The translations under genes and the position numbers were made by a program. Of a stretch of DNA of 5,767 nt, positions 5,586 through 5,767 are shown in pieces (the stretch's first letter is position 1; the number at the start of each line of letters is the position of its first letter). Location of the stretch: positions 1-5,767 of the forward strand of contig JAGQIY010001005.1 in NCBI GenBank assembly GCA_020430865.1, given 5' to 3'. This DNA is from Myxococcales bacterium. Lineage in GTDB: Bacteria; Myxococcota; Polyangia; Polyangiales; Polyangiaceae. A model generated the notes under the pieces. The model saw nothing but the letters and a program-made list of their open reading frames with translations, had not been told where the DNA came from and ran no database searches.

Positions 5586-5767
5586 CTCCCGAAGGTACAC
5601 CTTCTCAGTGTTTGTTTGGTTGGAAACGGGAGCGGTTCCACGCGTGTGCCAGCGCGATGAGGCGCCCAGGGTGTGTCGTTTCCGTACAGGGACAAAGCGG
5701 GGCGGATTGCGAGCGAGGGCGGCGCGCGCGTGTTACTACTAGCGACCTTGAGGTTTGGCGCTTGATC
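5586..5767 (-). promoter_or_regulatory. Upstream region of the beta-helix lipoprotein gene
   Basis: No gene is supported here. Three things can be seen. GAAGGT-AC-ACCTTC (5591-5604) is an inverted repeat next to the start codon. TGGAAAC-gggagc-GGTTCCA (5624-5643 region) is a 7-nt inverted repeat with one mismatch. On the minus strand, bases 5651 to 5636 read TGGCAC-N5-TGGAA, resembling a sigma-54 -24/-12 element but lacking the -12 GC. The far end (5700-5730) is a GC-rich alternating tract. The promoter assignment is tentative. Confidence 0.3.

Noticed and set aside
5700..5730. Alternating GC tract, possible Z-DNA or recombination site
   Set aside because: It is short and imperfect, ordinary for this GC content, with no flanking repeat or mobile gene.
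1..5767. CRISPR array, tRNA/rRNA, insertion sequence, toxin-antitoxin or defence system
   Set aside because: No regularly spaced repeats, no tRNA-like cloverleaf, no transposase or nuclease motif, and no small gene pair of that type were seen on either strand.

Overview
This is a GC-rich window with a strong third-position G/C bias. It carries six protein-coding genes and no RNA gene, mobile element or CRISPR array that I can see. The style points to a myxobacterium, probably of the Sorangium/Polyangium side (order Polyangiales). Two lipoproteins carry long Gly/Ala/Ser spacers directly after the lipobox cysteine, there is a stand-alone PilZ protein, and there is a short SpoIIAA/STAS-like protein of a type common in those genomes. 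The taxonomic call is inference from style, not from a marker gene.

Layout. (1) 1-609 (+): the 3' part of a TetR-family regulator whose start lies just outside the window. (2) 616-1764 (-): a lipoprotein with an SMP-30/gluconolactonase-type beta-propeller, converging on the regulator with a 6-nt gap. (3) 1757-2146 (-): a small SpoIIAA/STAS-like protein, upstream of and overlapping the propeller gene by 8 nt, so the two form a translationally coupled pair. (4) 2147-2242: a short divergent promoter region. (5) 2243-2659 (+): a PilZ-domain protein with both c-di-GMP-binding motifs intact. (6) 2763-4073 (+): a YlqF/RbgA-type circularly permuted ribosome-assembly GTPase with an internal insertion and a long basic C-terminal tail. 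(7) 4077-5585 (-): a second lipoprotein, a right-handed parallel beta-helix of the pectate-lyase-like fold, converging on ylqF with a 3-nt gap. (8) 5586-5767: the upstream region of the beta-helix gene.

How the genes fit together. The two lipoproteins share one architecture: short signal peptide, cysteine, Gly-rich tether, then a carbohydrate-associated fold. They may both act on sugars or polysaccharide at the cell surface, but they are not in one operon and no substrate can be read from the sequence. PilZ and YlqF point the same way and may be co-transcribed. YlqF is a housekeeping ribosome-assembly factor.

I found no convincing new multi-gene system. The points most worth a second look are the loss of the Asn in the G4 (NKxD) motif of YlqF, its insertion and basic tail, the coupling of a cytosolic STAS-like protein to an exported propeller, and the leader structure that decides the PilZ start.
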